Positions 4,897 to 5,215 of a stretch of 5,215 nt of DNA are shown here, piece after piece; positions within the stretch are counted from its first letter, which is position 1, and every line of letters begins with the position of its first letter. The translations under genes were made by a program, and so were the position numbers. The notes below the pieces were generated by a model. That model saw only the letters and a program-made list of their open reading frames with translations. It did no database searches and had not been told where the DNA came from. This DNA comes from JAOUEE01 sp051011595 (GTDB lineage: Bacteria; Actinomycetota; Acidimicrobiia; Acidimicrobiales; SHLQ01): positions 1 to 5,215 of the forward strand of contig JBPCTQ010000334.1 in the NCBI GenBank assembly GCA_051011595.1, in the 5' to 3' direction.

Positions 4897-5215
4897 ATGC
4901 AGCTGTACGACACCCTCACCGGCACGAAGCGGCCCCTCGAGCCGCGTGATCCCGGACGGGTCGGCCTGTACGTCTGTGGACCGACGGTGTACGACGCACC
5001 TCACCTGGGTCACGCCCGCAGTGCGCTCACCTACGACATCCTTCGCCGCTTTCTCGAATGGCGCGGGTTCGACGTCTACCACGTCGCCAATGTCACCGAC
5101 ATCGACGACAACATCATCAATCGAGCCAACGACGAAGGCTCGACCGAGCCCGAGATCGCCGAAACCTGGAAAGCGATCTACGACAAGGCCATCTTCGACG
5201 ACCTGGGCATGCTGC
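4897..5215 (+). CDS. cysS: Cysteinyl-tRNA synthetase, N-terminal part, cut by window edge
   Basis: The first 106 residues of a class I aminoacyl-tRNA synthetase that charges tRNA-Cys with cysteine in the cytoplasm. The N-terminal MQLYDTLTGTKRPLEP is typical. CGPTVYD lies at 27-33 (Cys27 is the first zinc ligand by homology) and the HIGH motif HLGH at 36-39, followed by ARS. ANVTDIDDNIINRAN spans 64-78, where most CysS read DDKII, so Asn72 is a small deviation. The KMSKS loop, the remaining zinc ligands and the anticodon-binding end lie beyond the window. CGPTVYD with HARS separates it from the MshC-type CGITPYD and HAATY of the gene before it. The ATG at 4897 is the natural family start and the reading frame is open to the edge. 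Confidence 0.93.
   Translation, partial: MQLYDTLTGTKRPLEPRDPGRVGLYVCGPTVYDAPHLGHARSALTYDILRRFLEWRGFDVYHVANVTDIDDNIINRANDEGSTEPEIAETWKAIYDKAIFDDLGML

Overview
The window is GC-rich and reads as chromosomal DNA of an actinobacterium. The main evidence is a close match to MshC, the mycothiol ligase. It is supported by an ArfA/OmpATb-like membrane-anchored BON plus OmpA protein, a Lys/Arg-rich small protein of actinobacterial type, and several genes whose start codon sits directly behind a -10 hexamer. A lineage outside the classic mycobacteria and streptomycetes, such as Acidimicrobiia, fits the overall feel of the sequence, but that placement is an impression and was not tested.

Layout: two minus-strand genes fill the left quarter. 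They are a DUF2461 (TIGR02453) protein that runs off the left edge (1-612) and, upstream of it, a 168-residue protein with a very basic tail (695-1201). The 82 bases between them hold a striking nested inverted repeat (631-684). A 78-base divergent region (1202-1279) separates them from four plus-strand genes: an exported PQQ-type glucose/sorbosone dehydrogenase with an extra C-terminal module (1280-2701), a BON/OmpA-like envelope protein (2747-3559), mshC (3620-4843) and the start of cysS (4897 to the right edge). No gap exceeds 82 bases.

Functionally there are two groups. The dehydrogenase and the OmpA-like protein act outside the cytoplasmic membrane. MshC and CysS are paralogous cysteine-activating enzymes: MshC joins cysteine to glucosaminyl-inositol for mycothiol, and CysS charges tRNA-Cys. 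Here they lie side by side, which is the most interesting piece of gene order in the window.

Each of the four plus-strand genes has a TANNNT hexamer 6-8 bases before its start codon and no convincing Shine-Dalgarno sequence, so each probably makes its own leaderless transcript. The two minus-strand genes instead have Shine-Dalgarno-like sequences. I see no tRNA, rRNA, CRISPR array, mobile element or phage gene, and nothing that amounts to a wholly new multi-gene system.
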